From JAMXLO01 sp963794185 (GTDB taxonomy: Bacteria > Pseudomonadota > Alphaproteobacteria > Acetobacterales > Acetobacteraceae), in contig CAWCDM010000072.1 in the NCBI GenBank assembly GCA_963794185.1, positions 62,001 through 126,000 of the forward strand: DNA of 64,000 nucleotides, given 5' to 3'. Under the pieces are notes generated by a model, which was not told the origin of the DNA, made no database searches, and was given only the letters and a program-made list of their open reading frames with translations. A program made the translations under genes and the position numbers. Of the stretch, positions 8,609 through 18,307 are shown piece after piece (the stretch's first letter is position 1; the number at the start of each line of letters is the position of its first letter).

Positions 8609-10942
8609 TCAGCCCACCTTCGTCGCCGCCTCGATCGCCGCCCAGACCCGAGTGCCAGTCGCCGGCATATCGAGCCCACGCGCGCCAAGCGGCGCCAGTG
8701 CGTCCAGCACCGCGTTCATCACCGCCGGCAATGCGCCGACCGTGCCGGCTTCGCCCGCGCCCTTGGCGCCGAGCGGATTGAGCGAGGTGGGAACTGCGTT
8801 GCTGACGACTGCAACATCGCAGGTCGTATCGGCGCGAGGCATCGCATAGTCCATGAAGCTGCCGCTCAACAACTGGCCCGACTCCGCGTCGTACACCACC
8901 TGCTCCATCAGCACCTGGCCCAGTCCTTGCGCGATGCCGCCGTGGATCTGGCCCTTCAGACCCAGTGGATTGATGACGGTGCCCACATCGTCCGACACCG
9001 CGTAGCGCAGCAGTGAGACCTCGCCAGTGTCCGGATCGATCTCCGCCTCGCAGACATGGCAGCCGTTGGGGAAGGTGTCCTGTTTCGGCGTGAACGTTCC
9101 CGTCTCGTACAGTCCTGGCTCCAGACCGGGCGGCAGGCGCGCCGGCTGGAATGCCGCCATCGCGACCTGTTTGATCGTCAGCGCACGATCCGTCCCTGCA
9201 ACCACGAACTGCCCGTCGGCGAATTCGATGTCGGCCTCCGCTGCCTCCATCAGATGCGCGGCGATCTTCGTCGCCTTGGCGATCACCTTGCCGGCAGCGA
9301 CGGTGAGAGCGGTGCCGCCGATCACCGTGGAGCGCGAACCCATGGTGCCGATACCGAACGCGACACGGTCAGTGTCGCCGTCGATATACTGCACATCGGC
9401 TGGGTCGAGCCCGAGCTTCTCGTTGACGATCTGCTTGAACATCGTCTCGTGGCCCTGACCCTGGTTCTTGCTGCCCATCAGCACCATCGCCGAGCCGCCG
9501 GGATTGAAGCGGATCTCGGCGAATTCCAGGCCTGGCGATGCCGCGCGCTCGATCGCATTGGCGATGCCGATGCCGCGCAGCTTGCCACGTCGCTGGGATT
9601 CTTCGAGCCGCGTCGCGTAGCCGGCGTAATCGGCGAGCTGCAATGCCGCATCCATGCCGCGCTCGAATGCGCCGCAATCGTAGTTCACACCGAACGCATT
9701 GCGGTATGGCATCGCGGTCTCGGGGATCAGATTCTGCCGCCGTAGCGCGACCCGATCGTGACCCAGTTCGCGGGCCGCCTCGTCGATCAGCCGCTCGATC
9801 ACATAGGCCGCCTCCGGCCTTCCCGCGCCGCGATAGGGAGCGGTCGGGTTGCTGTTGGAGAACGCCACCGAGACATGGGTGTACGCGGCAGGGATCGTGT
9901 AGACGCCGCTCAGCGTCGCGACATTGCTGAACGTGGACAGCAGGTTGCGTTCGGCCGAGATATAGGCCCCGACATTGCAGATCGTGTTCGCCCTCAAGCC
10001 GAGGAAGCGACCATCGGGATCGATCGCCAGCTCGGCGTCGGTGATGTTGTCGCGGGCATGTTCATCAGCCTGGATCGCCTCGCTGCGCGTGCTCGACCAT
10101 TTCACCGGCCGGCCGAGACGCCGCGCCGCCCACAGCACAAGCCGATGCTCGACGTACTGCCAGCCCTTGGTGCCGAAGCCGCCGCCGACATCACCGGCGA
10201 TCACGCGAATCTTGCTTTCCGGCACCTTGAAGATGCTCCTCGCGAGCGCGTCGCGCACGCGGTGGGGATACTGAACGTCGGCGTGCAGCGTATAGCGTTC
10301 GTCGCCGGGATCGTAGCTGCCGATCGCGCCGCGTGGCTCCATGTAGTGTGCATAGACGCGGCTGATGACGAAGCGCCTGCGCACGACGTGTGCGGCCCCG
10401 GCGATCGCCGCCTCGGTCGCCGCCCGATTCCCGGCTTCGTAGATGTGGGAAAGGTTGTCGGGACACGCGTCCCAAACCGCGGGCGCGCCGGGTGACAGCA
10501 ATTGCGCGGTATCGGTGACAGCCGGCAGCGGATCGTATTCGATATTCACCAGTTCCGCCGCGTCGCGTGCCGCATTCGCGGTGTCGGCGACGACCATTGC
10601 CACCGGATCGCCGACATAGCGCACATGCCCGCGCGCCAGGCCAGGATGCGGCGAATAGAACAGCGCCGAGCCGTCGGGACGTTTGCGCGGCAGGTTCACC
10701 CGCATTGTGCCGAGCCCGTCGGCGGCAAGGTCGGCCTCGGTGAACACTGCCAGCGCGCCGGGTGCAGCCAGCGCTGCCGTCGCATCGACCGAGACGATCC
10801 GCGCATGCGCGTGCGGGCTGCGCAGCATGGCCGCGTGGGCCTGGCCCGGCAGGTTCACGTCGTTGATGAAATGCCCTTGCCCACGCAGCAGCCGAGGGTC
10901 TTCAAACCGGGTGACCGGCTGGCCGATGCCGTATTTGGCCAT
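8609..10942 (-). CDS. Xanthine dehydrogenase/CoxL family molybdopterin-binding subunit
   Basis: A 777-residue large subunit of the molybdenum hydroxylase family (aldehyde, xanthine and form-II CO dehydrogenase relatives). It starts GIGQPVTRFEDPRLLRGQGHF, the N-terminal hallmark. GDVGGGFGTKG and an active-site loop PYRGAGRPEAAY follow, the latter resembling the AYRGAGR of form II CoxL. GAKGAGEAG near the C-terminus holds the catalytic glutamate. Such enzymes need a FAD subunit and a 2Fe-2S subunit, and neither is adjacent. It starts 11 bp after the alcohol dehydrogenase stop, so alcohol-to-aldehyde-to-acid oxidation is a plausible pairing (inference). Confidence 0.9.
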   Translation of the reverse strand: MAKYGIGQPVTRFEDPRLLRGQGHFINDVNLPGQAHAAMLRSPHAHARIVSVDATAALAAPGALAVFTEADLAADGLGTMRVNLPRKRPDGSALFYSPHPGLARGHVRYVGDPVAMVVADTANAARDAAELVNIEYDPLPAVTDTAQLLSPGAPAVWDACPDNLSHIYEAGNRAATEAAIAGAAHVVRRRFVISRVYAHYMEPRGAIGSYDPGDERYTLHADVQYPHRVRDALARSIFKVPESKIRVIAGDVGGGFGTKGWQYVEHRLVLWAARRLGRPVKWSSTRSEAIQADEHARDNITDAELAIDPDGRFLGLRANTICNVGAYISAERNLLSTFSNVATLSGVYTIPAAYTHVSVAFSNSNPTAPYRGAGRPEAAYVIERLIDEAARELGHDRVALRRQNLIPETAMPYRNAFGVNYDCGAFERGMDAALQLADYAGYATRLEESQRRGKLRGIGIANAIERAASPGLEFAEIRFNPGGSAMVLMGSKNQGQGHETMFKQIVNEKLGLDPADVQYIDGDTDRVAFGIGTMGSRSTVIGGTALTVAAGKVIAKATKIAAHLMEAAEADIEFADGQFVVAGTDRALTIKQVAMAAFQPARLPPGLEPGLYETGTFTPKQDTFPNGCHVCEAEIDPDTGEVSLLRYAVSDDVGTVINPLGLKGQIHGGIAQGLGQVLMEQVVYDAESGQLLSGSFMDYAMPRADTTCDVAVVSNAVPTSLNPLGAKGAGEAGTVGALPAVMNAVLDALAPLGARGLDMPATGTRVWAAIEAATKVG

Positions 10943-10953
10943 TGCGCCGCTGT

Positions 10954-12042
10954 TCAGCCCGCCGCGAAGTCGATCAATTGCCGCACCATGGTTCCCGACT
11001 TCATTTGCGCGAAACCCTCGTTGATCTGCGCCAGCTTGATGTGTCCGGAGATCATGTGATCCAGCTTCAGCTTGCCCTGCATGTAGAGTTCGAGCAGCCG
11101 CGGCATGTCGACGCGGAAGCGGTTGCCGCCCATCGATGTGCCCTGGATCTTGCGATCGCGCAGGAAGTCCGCGCCGTGCAGTTCGATCTTGGTGCCGAGC
11201 GGGATCATGCCGATGATCGTCGCCGTGCCGCCCGGACGCAGCATTTGAAACGACTGCTCAGCGGTGGTCTTGGTACCGATCGCCTCGAAGGAATAGGGCA
11301 CGCCGCCGCCGGTCATCTCCTTCACCATCTCCACCGGATCGGCGTTCGACGCGTTGATCGTGTCGGTCGCGCCCATCGCCTTGGCGACCTCGAGCTTGGA
11401 GGCCACGGTGTCGATCGCGATGATGCGCGACGCGCCCGCCATCGCCGCGCCGTTCACCGCGGACAGCCCGATGCCGCCGCAGCCGATCACCGCGACGGTC
11501 GCGCCCGGTTCCACCTTGGCGGCGTGGAACACCGCGCCGACGCCCGTCATTACGCCGCAGCCGACCAGTGCGCAGCGGTCCAGCGGCACATCGTCGCGCA
11601 CCTTCACCACCGCGTGTTCGTGCACCAGCATCTTCTCGGCGAATGCCGAAAGGTTAGCGAACTGGTTCAGCACCTCGCCCTTCCAGGTGAGCCGCCGCGC
11701 CGCGCCCGGCAGCAGCTTCACCTCGGCGTTCTCGCAGAGATTGGGATGACCGGTCATGCATTGCGGACATTCGCCGCAGAACACCGACAGGCAGGTGATC
11801 ACGTGATCGCCCGGCTTGACGTAGGTCACGTCCTCGCCGACCGCCTCGACCACGCCGGCCGCCTCATGGCCGAGCACGCAGGGCGCAGGGAATGGATACA
11901 GGCCCTCGATGAAATGCAGGTCCGAGTGGCAGAGCCCGGCGAAGGCGGTCCGGACCAGCACCTCCCGCCGCTTCACCGGCGCGTGCTGCACGTCTTCGAT
12001 GGTGAGCGGGGCATGCGGTTCGTGGAAGACGGCTGCTTTCAT
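10954..12042 (-). CDS. Zinc-dependent alcohol dehydrogenase, class III-like
   Basis: A 362-residue medium-chain dehydrogenase. The catalytic zinc residues lie in GLCHSD and GHEAAGVVEAVG; the structural zinc site has the four-cysteine pattern CGECPQC...NLC. The coenzyme fold motif VIGCGGIGLSAVNGA is followed by IIAIDT, whose aspartate favours NAD over NADP. Length and loop content resemble FrmA and NDMA-dependent alcohol dehydrogenases. It is the first gene of a minus-strand run, 11 bp before the molybdoenzyme subunit. The 113-bp gap to the divergent glycosyltransferase gene should hold both promoters. Confidence 0.92.
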   Translation of the reverse strand: MKAAVFHEPHAPLTIEDVQHAPVKRREVLVRTAFAGLCHSDLHFIEGLYPFPAPCVLGHEAAGVVEAVGEDVTYVKPGDHVITCLSVFCGECPQCMTGHPNLCENAEVKLLPGAARRLTWKGEVLNQFANLSAFAEKMLVHEHAVVKVRDDVPLDRCALVGCGVMTGVGAVFHAAKVEPGATVAVIGCGGIGLSAVNGAAMAGASRIIAIDTVASKLEVAKAMGATDTINASNADPVEMVKEMTGGGVPYSFEAIGTKTTAEQSFQMLRPGGTATIIGMIPLGTKIELHGADFLRDRKIQGTSMGGNRFRVDMPRLLELYMQGKLKLDHMISGHIKLAQINEGFAQMKSGTMVRQLIDFAAG

Positions 12043-12155
12043 GGCTGGTTCCCCCGGAGCTTGACGGCGGGCGGAATGCTAGGCCGGTGGGAATGGGCGA
12101 GTCCACCGCGTTCCTGGCGCGTTGACTTGGCATGACGGGTCGGTGAGAAGGACGC

Positions 12156-14630
12156 ATGACGCAGCAGGCGGCTGGCACGCAGGGACCGACGTTCTGCATC
12201 GTCGATCCGACACTGCAGAACCTTGTCGGCCATCATTACGCATACGATGTGGCGGTGGCGCACGCGGCGCGCCAGAGCGGCTACGTGCCGCTGATCCTCG
12301 CGCACAGGCAGGCCGAACGGGAGATCGCGGAACAGGTCGGCGTGGAACCTACGTTTGCGGAGGACATGTGGGGGGCGCGCCGCCCTGTCACCTGGCTCGG
12401 CCGTGCGCTGGCGAAGCTCCCGGCCAACGTTCGCTTTCTGCACACCTTGGCCGCAAGGGCGCGGCGGCTGCCGCCACGTTCCATCGTGTTCGTGCACAGC
12501 TTCATCGACCGGCAGATCCTCGGGCTTGCGCTGCTGCCGCTGCTGCTGGGTCGGAAGCGGTCCCTCGCCTATGTCTACCTGTTGCGCTATCAGCCGGATT
12601 TCTATCGTTCGGCCGTGGCGGCCTGTGCCTTCTATCTTTTGGAACGTATCTCCGAGCGATGCGGTGTGCGTCTTGCCACCGACAGCGAGCGGCTTCGCGA
12701 TCTGCTCGAGGAACTCACCACCTTGCCGATCGAGGTGCTGCCGATCCCGCACGTGCCGCCGGAAGCGTGCGACGGCGCGACTTGCCCGTCCGATGGGGAG
12801 CGCGGATGCCGGCTCGTCAGCCTTGGCAGCGCCCGCGACGAGAAGGGCATCTACGAAATCCTCGACGCAATCCGCATTCTGCATCGCGATGGATTCGCCG
12901 AGGGTCTGCACTTCGTCCTGCAATGTAACGACCCCACGCCGGAAGTCGCTGACGCAATCGCAGCCTTCGAGGCGGAGCGCCCGCCGCACTGCGAACTGCT
13001 GACGGAGATGCTCAGCCCCGAGGCATATTACCGGCAATTGCACCAGGCCGATGTCGTGCTGCTGCCATACTGGCGATCCATCTACACCGCGCGAACGTCC
13101 GGCGTGTTCATGGAGGCACTCGCCGCCGGCAAGCCGGTGATTGCCACGCGCGACAGTTGGATGAGCGACCAGCTCGCCACCGATGGCGCGGGCGTTTTGT
13201 GCGATGATCGCAACGCCGCGGACCTGGCGCGTGCAATTCGACAGGCCGCGGCGGACCTGGTGCCGTTGTCCGCGAGGGCGCGCGCCAGCCGCGGGCGCTG
13301 GTTGGCGCGGCACAGTCCGCAGGCGCTGGTTCAGGCGATCGTCTCGCCGGGATCGATGCATGCGGGCGGCTCGCCGCAACGGATCGCGCTGTTGTATCCG
13401 TGGGAGGATTTTGTCGAGAAGCAGGGCGGCGCCAGTCGGCGCTGCAATCTGCTGGTCGATTTCCTCGCGCCAAGGGTTGCTAGCATCCGGGTGTTGCAGA
13501 GCGGCAGGCGTCCGCCGATGGTGTTGCCCGGCTGTCGGGTGAGCGCGCTGGGCCGGGTGCCTCCTTCCGCGGTTCTTGCCAGGGTGCTGCTGCGCCTCGC
13601 CGTGCTGGCCGCGACGCTCGGCAAAGGGGCGCGCCACGATTGGATCATCTGGCAGTTCATCCGGCTGCACTGCATCGGCCGCTTCCGCCGCAGGATTGGC
13701 CGGCTGGTGCGATGGGCCGACGTCGTGCTGCTGGAATACCCGTTCTGGATGAGCGTGGTCGGACCGATCGCGCACCAGGAGGGCAAGCGCGTCGTGCTGA
13801 CGGTGCATGACATCATGGCGGCGCAGATCTCCGACGCACCTGCGCTGAGGAAACTGGCGTGGCGCTTCGAGCGTCCGGCGCTTGGCATGGCCGACCGGCT
13901 GGTTGCCGTCTCGCCGGGCGATCAGGCGATGCTGTGCGAAGCCGGTCTGCGGGCAGAGCTTGTGCCGAATCCCGCCGATAGCCGCATGTTCGATCTGGAT
14001 GGTCTGCCGGAACCGCGCCGGGTGATTGCAGAGCAGTTCGGGCTGCAACTGCCGGCCGGCCGCATCTGCCTGTTCGTCGGCAGCCTCCATGAGCCGAATG
14101 TGATCGCGGCTGATCGCATCCGGGAGATGGCGCGGCGGATGTGCGGTCTGGCGGAGGCCGCCGACATCGGCTTCGTTGTTGCGGGCGGCTGCGCGCCGGC
14201 GGAACGTGACGGGAAGTTCGCGGCGCTCGGGCGCGTCGACGATACGCTGCTGATGGCGTTGTATGCGCTGGCTGATCTGGTGGTGATCCCACTGCCGTAC
14301 GGCACCGGCACGTCGTTGAAGACGATCGAGGCGATGGCCGGGGGAAAGGTGGTGCTCGGCACGGCCGCGGCGTTCCGGGGGCTGGACCTGACATCGGGGA
14401 TCGAAGTAGTTGTCGAGGACGATCTGGAGCGGTATCCGGAGCGCGTGGTGGAACTGCTCGGCGATGATGACGGGAGGGCGTGTATCGGCGCGTCCGCGCG
14501 GCGGTTTGCTGCGCGGTACGATCATCGCGTTGCTTACCGACCATATCTGGACATGTTAGGGCCACCTAATGGGGCTCGGACAAAGATGTGCGCCCTCACA
14601 ATCGCCGAGTTAATGAGCAGGACGCCGTGA
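12156..14630 (+). CDS. Two-domain glycosyltransferase (tandem GT-B, GT4-like)
   Basis: An 824-residue protein made of two glycosyltransferase units in one frame. The first (about 1-400) has a GT4-type donor site with RTSGVFMEALAAGKPVIA near residue 310. The second begins at IALLYPWEDFVEKQGGASRR (about 415) and ends with a GTGTSLKTIEAMAGGKVVL donor-binding segment near 710. Such proteins add two sugars in surface polysaccharide synthesis. No signal peptide is seen; it should act on the cytoplasmic face. GAGAAGGA precedes the ATG at 12156. An FkbM methyltransferase gene follows after 7 bp, so the two are an operon. Confidence 0.85.
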   Translation: MTQQAAGTQGPTFCIVDPTLQNLVGHHYAYDVAVAHAARQSGYVPLILAHRQAEREIAEQVGVEPTFAEDMWGARRPVTWLGRALAKLPANVRFLHTLAARARRLPPRSIVFVHSFIDRQILGLALLPLLLGRKRSLAYVYLLRYQPDFYRSAVAACAFYLLERISERCGVRLATDSERLRDLLEELTTLPIEVLPIPHVPPEACDGATCPSDGERGCRLVSLGSARDEKGIYEILDAIRILHRDGFAEGLHFVLQCNDPTPEVADAIAAFEAERPPHCELLTEMLSPEAYYRQLHQADVVLLPYWRSIYTARTSGVFMEALAAGKPVIATRDSWMSDQLATDGAGVLCDDRNAADLARAIRQAAADLVPLSARARASRGRWLARHSPQALVQAIVSPGSMHAGGSPQRIALLYPWEDFVEKQGGASRRCNLLVDFLAPRVASIRVLQSGRRPPMVLPGCRVSALGRVPPSAVLARVLLRLAVLAATLGKGARHDWIIWQFIRLHCIGRFRRRIGRLVRWADVVLLEYPFWMSVVGPIAHQEGKRVVLTVHDIMAAQISDAPALRKLAWRFERPALGMADRLVAVSPGDQAMLCEAGLRAELVPNPADSRMFDLDGLPEPRRVIAEQFGLQLPAGRICLFVGSLHEPNVIAADRIREMARRMCGLAEAADIGFVVAGGCAPAERDGKFAALGRVDDTLLMALYALADLVVIPLPYGTGTSLKTIEAMAGGKVVLGTAAAFRGLDLTSGIEVVVEDDLERYPERVVELLGDDDGRACIGASARRFAARYDHRVAYRPYLDMLGPPNGARTKMCALTIAELMSRTP

Positions 14631-14637
14631 GGGGGTG

Positions 14638-15567
14638 ATGATCCGCGAAATGCTTCGCCGGGCAGCGTTGGCGTCTCCGCAGTTGCGCAGACTCGTCGAG
14701 AGCCGCGATGCTGCGCTGGCGAACTGCGAGCTCGCGAGATCGCAACAGCTGGCAGCCGAAGCCGCGCTGGCCGCCTCCGTGTATAGCCAGACGGACCTGT
14801 TCCATCGCCTTTTGAAAGCTTGCGATCCGAATACTTGGCTCGACATCGAGCTCAACGGCGTCACGCTATGGCTTCCACGCGACACTCTGCTAACGATGTT
14901 CCACTGTATCCATAGCGGATCGGATGGAAAGCTCTATCTCGCTGTGGAAGTGCGACATTTGGAGTGGATGATGCAACGCCTGACGGGCGGCGGCACGTTT
15001 CTCGACGTCGGCACTTCCACAGGCGCCACGACCTTGCCAATCGCTTGCCGGTTCGGAGACGCCGTGCGTATCGTCGGCTACGAGCCGTCGGAGACGGCGC
15101 GGAACCTGTTACTTGCCACGCTGGAGCGCAATCGAATTGCCGGCGTCGAGGTTCTGGACCGTGCCGTCTCGGAAACTGCCGGTAGGTCAGATTTTCGCGA
15201 GTTCCTGCCAGACGAGTCTGGGAAGATACCATACCTTCCGGAGGCGTCCTCGCTGATCGGCAAGGTCACTTCCGACAGGCCGCACAGAACCCTCACAGTG
15301 CCCGTAGTGACCCTCGATGACGATGCCCTTCCGCGGTGTGGCCGCAAGCCAGTTGTGATCAAGATCGATGTTGAAGGCTTCGAGACGCTGGTCCTGCGCG
15401 GCGCAAGGCGGCTGATATCGGAGTTCCGTCCGTGGTTGTCGATCGACATTCATGCTGATCCATTTGGCGACGGCGTTGCGACCACGGAGACTGCAATTAG
15501 GGAGTTACTCCCCAGGTATAGCTTCGAACGGATGGAGCATGTGCTGGTTTGCACGCCTCCGCCTTAA
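14638..15567 (+). CDS. FkbM family methyltransferase
   Basis: A 309-residue SAM-dependent methyltransferase. Motif I is FLDVGTSTGATTLPIA, and the FkbM signature IKIDVEGFETLVLRGA occurs near residue 245. This family O-methylates sugars or small molecules and is frequent in glycan clusters. The ATG at 14638 follows a GTGAGGGGG ribosome site. The first ~45 residues (a helix with LVESRDAAL) resemble the N-terminus of the methyltransferase encoded at 18308-19330, though the catalytic domains differ. It is 7 bp downstream of the two-domain glycosyltransferase, which suggests it modifies the same glycan. Confidence 0.88.
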   Translation: MIREMLRRAALASPQLRRLVESRDAALANCELARSQQLAAEAALAASVYSQTDLFHRLLKACDPNTWLDIELNGVTLWLPRDTLLTMFHCIHSGSDGKLYLAVEVRHLEWMMQRLTGGGTFLDVGTSTGATTLPIACRFGDAVRIVGYEPSETARNLLLATLERNRIAGVEVLDRAVSETAGRSDFREFLPDESGKIPYLPEASSLIGKVTSDRPHRTLTVPVVTLDDDALPRCGRKPVVIKIDVEGFETLVLRGARRLISEFRPWLSIDIHADPFGDGVATTETAIRELLPRYSFERMEHVLVCTPPP

Positions 15568-15609
15568 GATTGGTCAGACAATTTCATCACCAATTGACCC
15601 CAACCACGA

Positions 15610-16719
15610 TCAGTATCCCAGCTGACGTACGACCGAGGCTTTGTGCTCAAAATTGGACTCGGTTAGGTTCTTCGCAGTTAGAATTCCCCAGCGCTCTACC
15701 GTTCGGTGCAAAAGATTGACCAATGGAAGTCCTAATACAAGGCTCGCGATCAAGATAGAGTTATAGCCGGCGACAGAAGCAAAAACTGACCCAGCTACTT
15801 GTCCAATCAGACCACCGATTGCGATGAACTGGAAGTGCATTACGTAGAGGACATAGGATCGCTCGCCGAGCCACACCAATGGCCTGTCGATTGCGGGCAA
15901 TCTCATGGAAGCACTGGCGGCACAGTTCACGATGTAGATGATCGCTGCGACAAGGCCCAGATAGGCCAACATCCAGGCGCTTCCGTTCAAAGACAGCACG
16001 GGGAAAACGAAAACCCATGCCGATGCTGCGATCAACAGCGGAAGTCGGTTCTTAAACAGATGTCGGTAGCGGTTCGATATCGCGCCGCAGATGAACAATT
16101 CAATGTACCAAGCATGAGCGTGAGCATAGAGACTCCCATGCAGCGCCAGGTACCAGCGCCCAGCGATGGCCACAACCAGCAATGTCGCCAGAGTCGCTAT
16201 CTTGTATTGAGACTTTCTTGGCAGGAGCAAAACCGCGGCATAGACGATATAGAATTTGGCCTCGACGGATATGCTCCAGAGCCCCATAACACTAATAGGA
16301 ACAGGTTGGGGACCCGAGACATCGCTGACAAACAGCAGATTCGCCCAAGCCGACCAGTTGGCTTGTTTGATGGGCGGGTAAAACTGATCGACAACCGGAG
16401 AGTGTGCCAACAGCTCGGCTGCCACGAGCATGATCGCCAACGAGACTGCCATGATGGGTACAAGGCGGAACCACCGCTTAACCAAAAATGGAAGGACTCT
16501 GTCGTCGCGCTCGGTGACGTGGGCGATGATCCACCCCGAAATGCCGTAAAAGACTGCGACGCCAATAAGCCAGGGAGCCGGCATTCCAGCGGAGACAAAC
16601 GGTAAGGTAGCCAGCGGCAAATGAGCCAGCACTGTCATCAGTACACTGATGCCACGCAGGGCCTGTATGCCCGCTAACTTCTGACCATCTCCAATTGAGG
16701 GCGGAATCGGCGAGTTCAT
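15610..16719 (-). CDS. Acyltransferase 3 family membrane protein (OafA/YrhL-like)
   Basis: A 369-residue integral membrane acyltransferase with about ten hydrophobic segments. It begins KLAGIQALRGISVLMTVLAH, the family's start with the catalytic-type histidine in VLAH. Other family blocks are FYGISGWII, KRWFRLVPIM, LWSISVEAKFYIVY and LGERSYVLYVMHF. It would O-acylate a surface sugar, often with acetyl. The coding sequence is visibly richer in A and T than the flanking metabolic genes, which fits acquisition by transfer, as is common in O-antigen loci. It converges with the FkbM gene. Confidence 0.9.
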   Translation of the reverse strand: MNSPIPPSIGDGQKLAGIQALRGISVLMTVLAHLPLATLPFVSAGMPAPWLIGVAVFYGISGWIIAHVTERDDRVLPFLVKRWFRLVPIMAVSLAIMLVAAELLAHSPVVDQFYPPIKQANWSAWANLLFVSDVSGPQPVPISVMGLWSISVEAKFYIVYAAVLLLPRKSQYKIATLATLLVVAIAGRWYLALHGSLYAHAHAWYIELFICGAISNRYRHLFKNRLPLLIAASAWVFVFPVLSLNGSAWMLAYLGLVAAIIYIVNCAASASMRLPAIDRPLVWLGERSYVLYVMHFQFIAIGGLIGQVAGSVFASVAGYNSILIASLVLGLPLVNLLHRTVERWGILTAKNLTESNFEHKASVVRQLGY

Positions 16720-16965
16720 CTGCCAACGGTATCAGAAATTGTGCCAAGGTGAAAGTCCCGTAAGTTTGGGCCGGCATGGATATCAGAGACTTGCCAGAAG
16801 CCGAGCGTTCAATTCATCGATCTTGCTGCGCCACGAACTACTACTATGCTCGTCCCCCGACCAGAACGTCGGGAAAGGCACCTAGCCAAGACATTCGGGA
16901 GACCGCATCTGGACATTACTGCTGCCAGTCATGCTAAACTACCTGCGGGGATGCGAGGAATCGGA

Positions 16966-18189
16966 ATGGCACAAAACGCGAACGCTGCGTACCCACCTGG
17001 GGTGGCTCACAAGATCGATGATATCCAGATCCTGCGCGGCGTCGCGATCACTATGGTGCTCATCCACCATCTGAGCTTCTCATCCACGCTGTTTTCAGCG
17101 TTGCCGGTTCGCTTGACGACACCATTTTATGCTGGGGTTGAGCTTTTCTTCGTCATCAGCGGATTTGTTGTGACCCGCTCTTTGATCAGAGGAAACTACG
17201 AGCCGGTCAGCTTCATGATCAGGCGAGGCTTCCGACTCTATCCACCTATACTTGCCTTTCTCGCATTCGGCGGCGCCGTCAATGCAATCATCAGGGTGTC
17301 GGGCTGGCCTCCGTACGCAGCGGATTACCTTTGCGTATCGTTGCCCCGCTTCATCGAGCAGGCGGCCGCGGTACTCGGCGGCTACCTGATCAACCTTGTG
17401 AGTGGCACATCATACATGAATGGCGCGATGTGGAGCCTGTCTGTGGAGTTCCAGTTCTACGCGGCGGTCGCCATTTTAGGGATCACCGCCTTGGCATTGA
17501 GAGCCCCGCGACGGGTAACCGGATACGGCGTTGTTGCTTGTGCCGCCGTGGTTTATGTTGTTTGCTCCTATTCGCGGATTCTGCTGACACTGGGCGCGCG
17601 CCCGAGTCATGGCATGTATCTGCTGACCTGGAAGTTCGATTTCATGGCTCTCGGCGTGCTGCTGGCTTATGTGCCAGAGTCAGCCATTGGTCGGACCATG
17701 CGATATGGGCGAGCTCTGTCTATCGGGTTCGTGTTGATCCCGGTAGTCATTTTGTCGCTCTGCCGCTCGCCATTCGCCGCGCCGGCATCAGGTCCCGATT
17801 ATCTCAACGGGGCCGGTATGTTGCTCACGGCTCCGTGCTACCTGGCGCTTGTAATGCTTGCGGTTGGTGGCAACGTATCGCGCGCACTGCCGGGCGCAGT
17901 CAACAGGCTGCTCTTCACGGTTGGAGAGAGAAGCTACACCATCTACCTGCTGCATTTTCCGGTCATGGTTGTGGCATGGGTCATGATCGTTGCCGTGCAT
18001 GTCGCATGGGTGGGAAATGCTTGGGCTTACGCCATCGCACAAGTGGTTGCCACGCTGGTGGTATTCCTGCCGGTCACTGAGCTAGTTTATCGCCGCCTAG
18101 AACTTCCGTCGATTGAGATCGGTGCGACGGTTGTTGCTAGCTGGCGGCGGTGGCGTTCACCAGTCGCTCTTGCTCGGCAGCAGGCATAG
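16966..18189 (+). CDS. Acyltransferase 3 family membrane protein (second copy)
   Basis: A 407-residue membrane acyltransferase of the same family as the divergent gene at 15610-16719, but only distantly similar to it. Motifs are IDDIQILRGVAITMVLIHHLS with the active-site-like HH, FFVISGFVVTRSL, RRGFRLYPPI, MWSLSVEFQFYAAV and VGERSYTIYLLHFPVM. About ten membrane segments are expected. The frame opens at 16846, but the ATG at 16966 is preferred because GAGGAA lies just before it and the conserved region follows. It probably acylates a cell-surface glycan. Confidence 0.9.
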   Translation: MAQNANAAYPPGVAHKIDDIQILRGVAITMVLIHHLSFSSTLFSALPVRLTTPFYAGVELFFVISGFVVTRSLIRGNYEPVSFMIRRGFRLYPPILAFLAFGGAVNAIIRVSGWPPYAADYLCVSLPRFIEQAAAVLGGYLINLVSGTSYMNGAMWSLSVEFQFYAAVAILGITALALRAPRRVTGYGVVACAAVVYVVCSYSRILLTLGARPSHGMYLLTWKFDFMALGVLLAYVPESAIGRTMRYGRALSIGFVLIPVVILSLCRSPFAAPASGPDYLNGAGMLLTAPCYLALVMLAVGGNVSRALPGAVNRLLFTVGERSYTIYLLHFPVMVVAWVMIVAVHVAWVGNAWAYAIAQVVATLVVFLPVTELVYRRLELPSIEIGATVVASWRRWRSPVALARQQA

Positions 18190-18307
18190 CCTCGATATGC
18201 TTGGCGAGCAGGTGCCGCAACGGTCTGCAAGGCTGGCCTTGGGGTCGGCCTCAAACGGTTATAGGTTGGTCGCTGGTTGGGTTGGGTAAATGATAGCGTG
18301 CCGCTGA

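Noticed and set aside
12039..14525. Long open frame on the minus strand (over 800 codons) opposite the two-domain glycosyltransferase
   Set aside because: Its translation is Arg/Gln/His/Pro-rich with no family motif. It is the antisense shadow of a high-GC gene.
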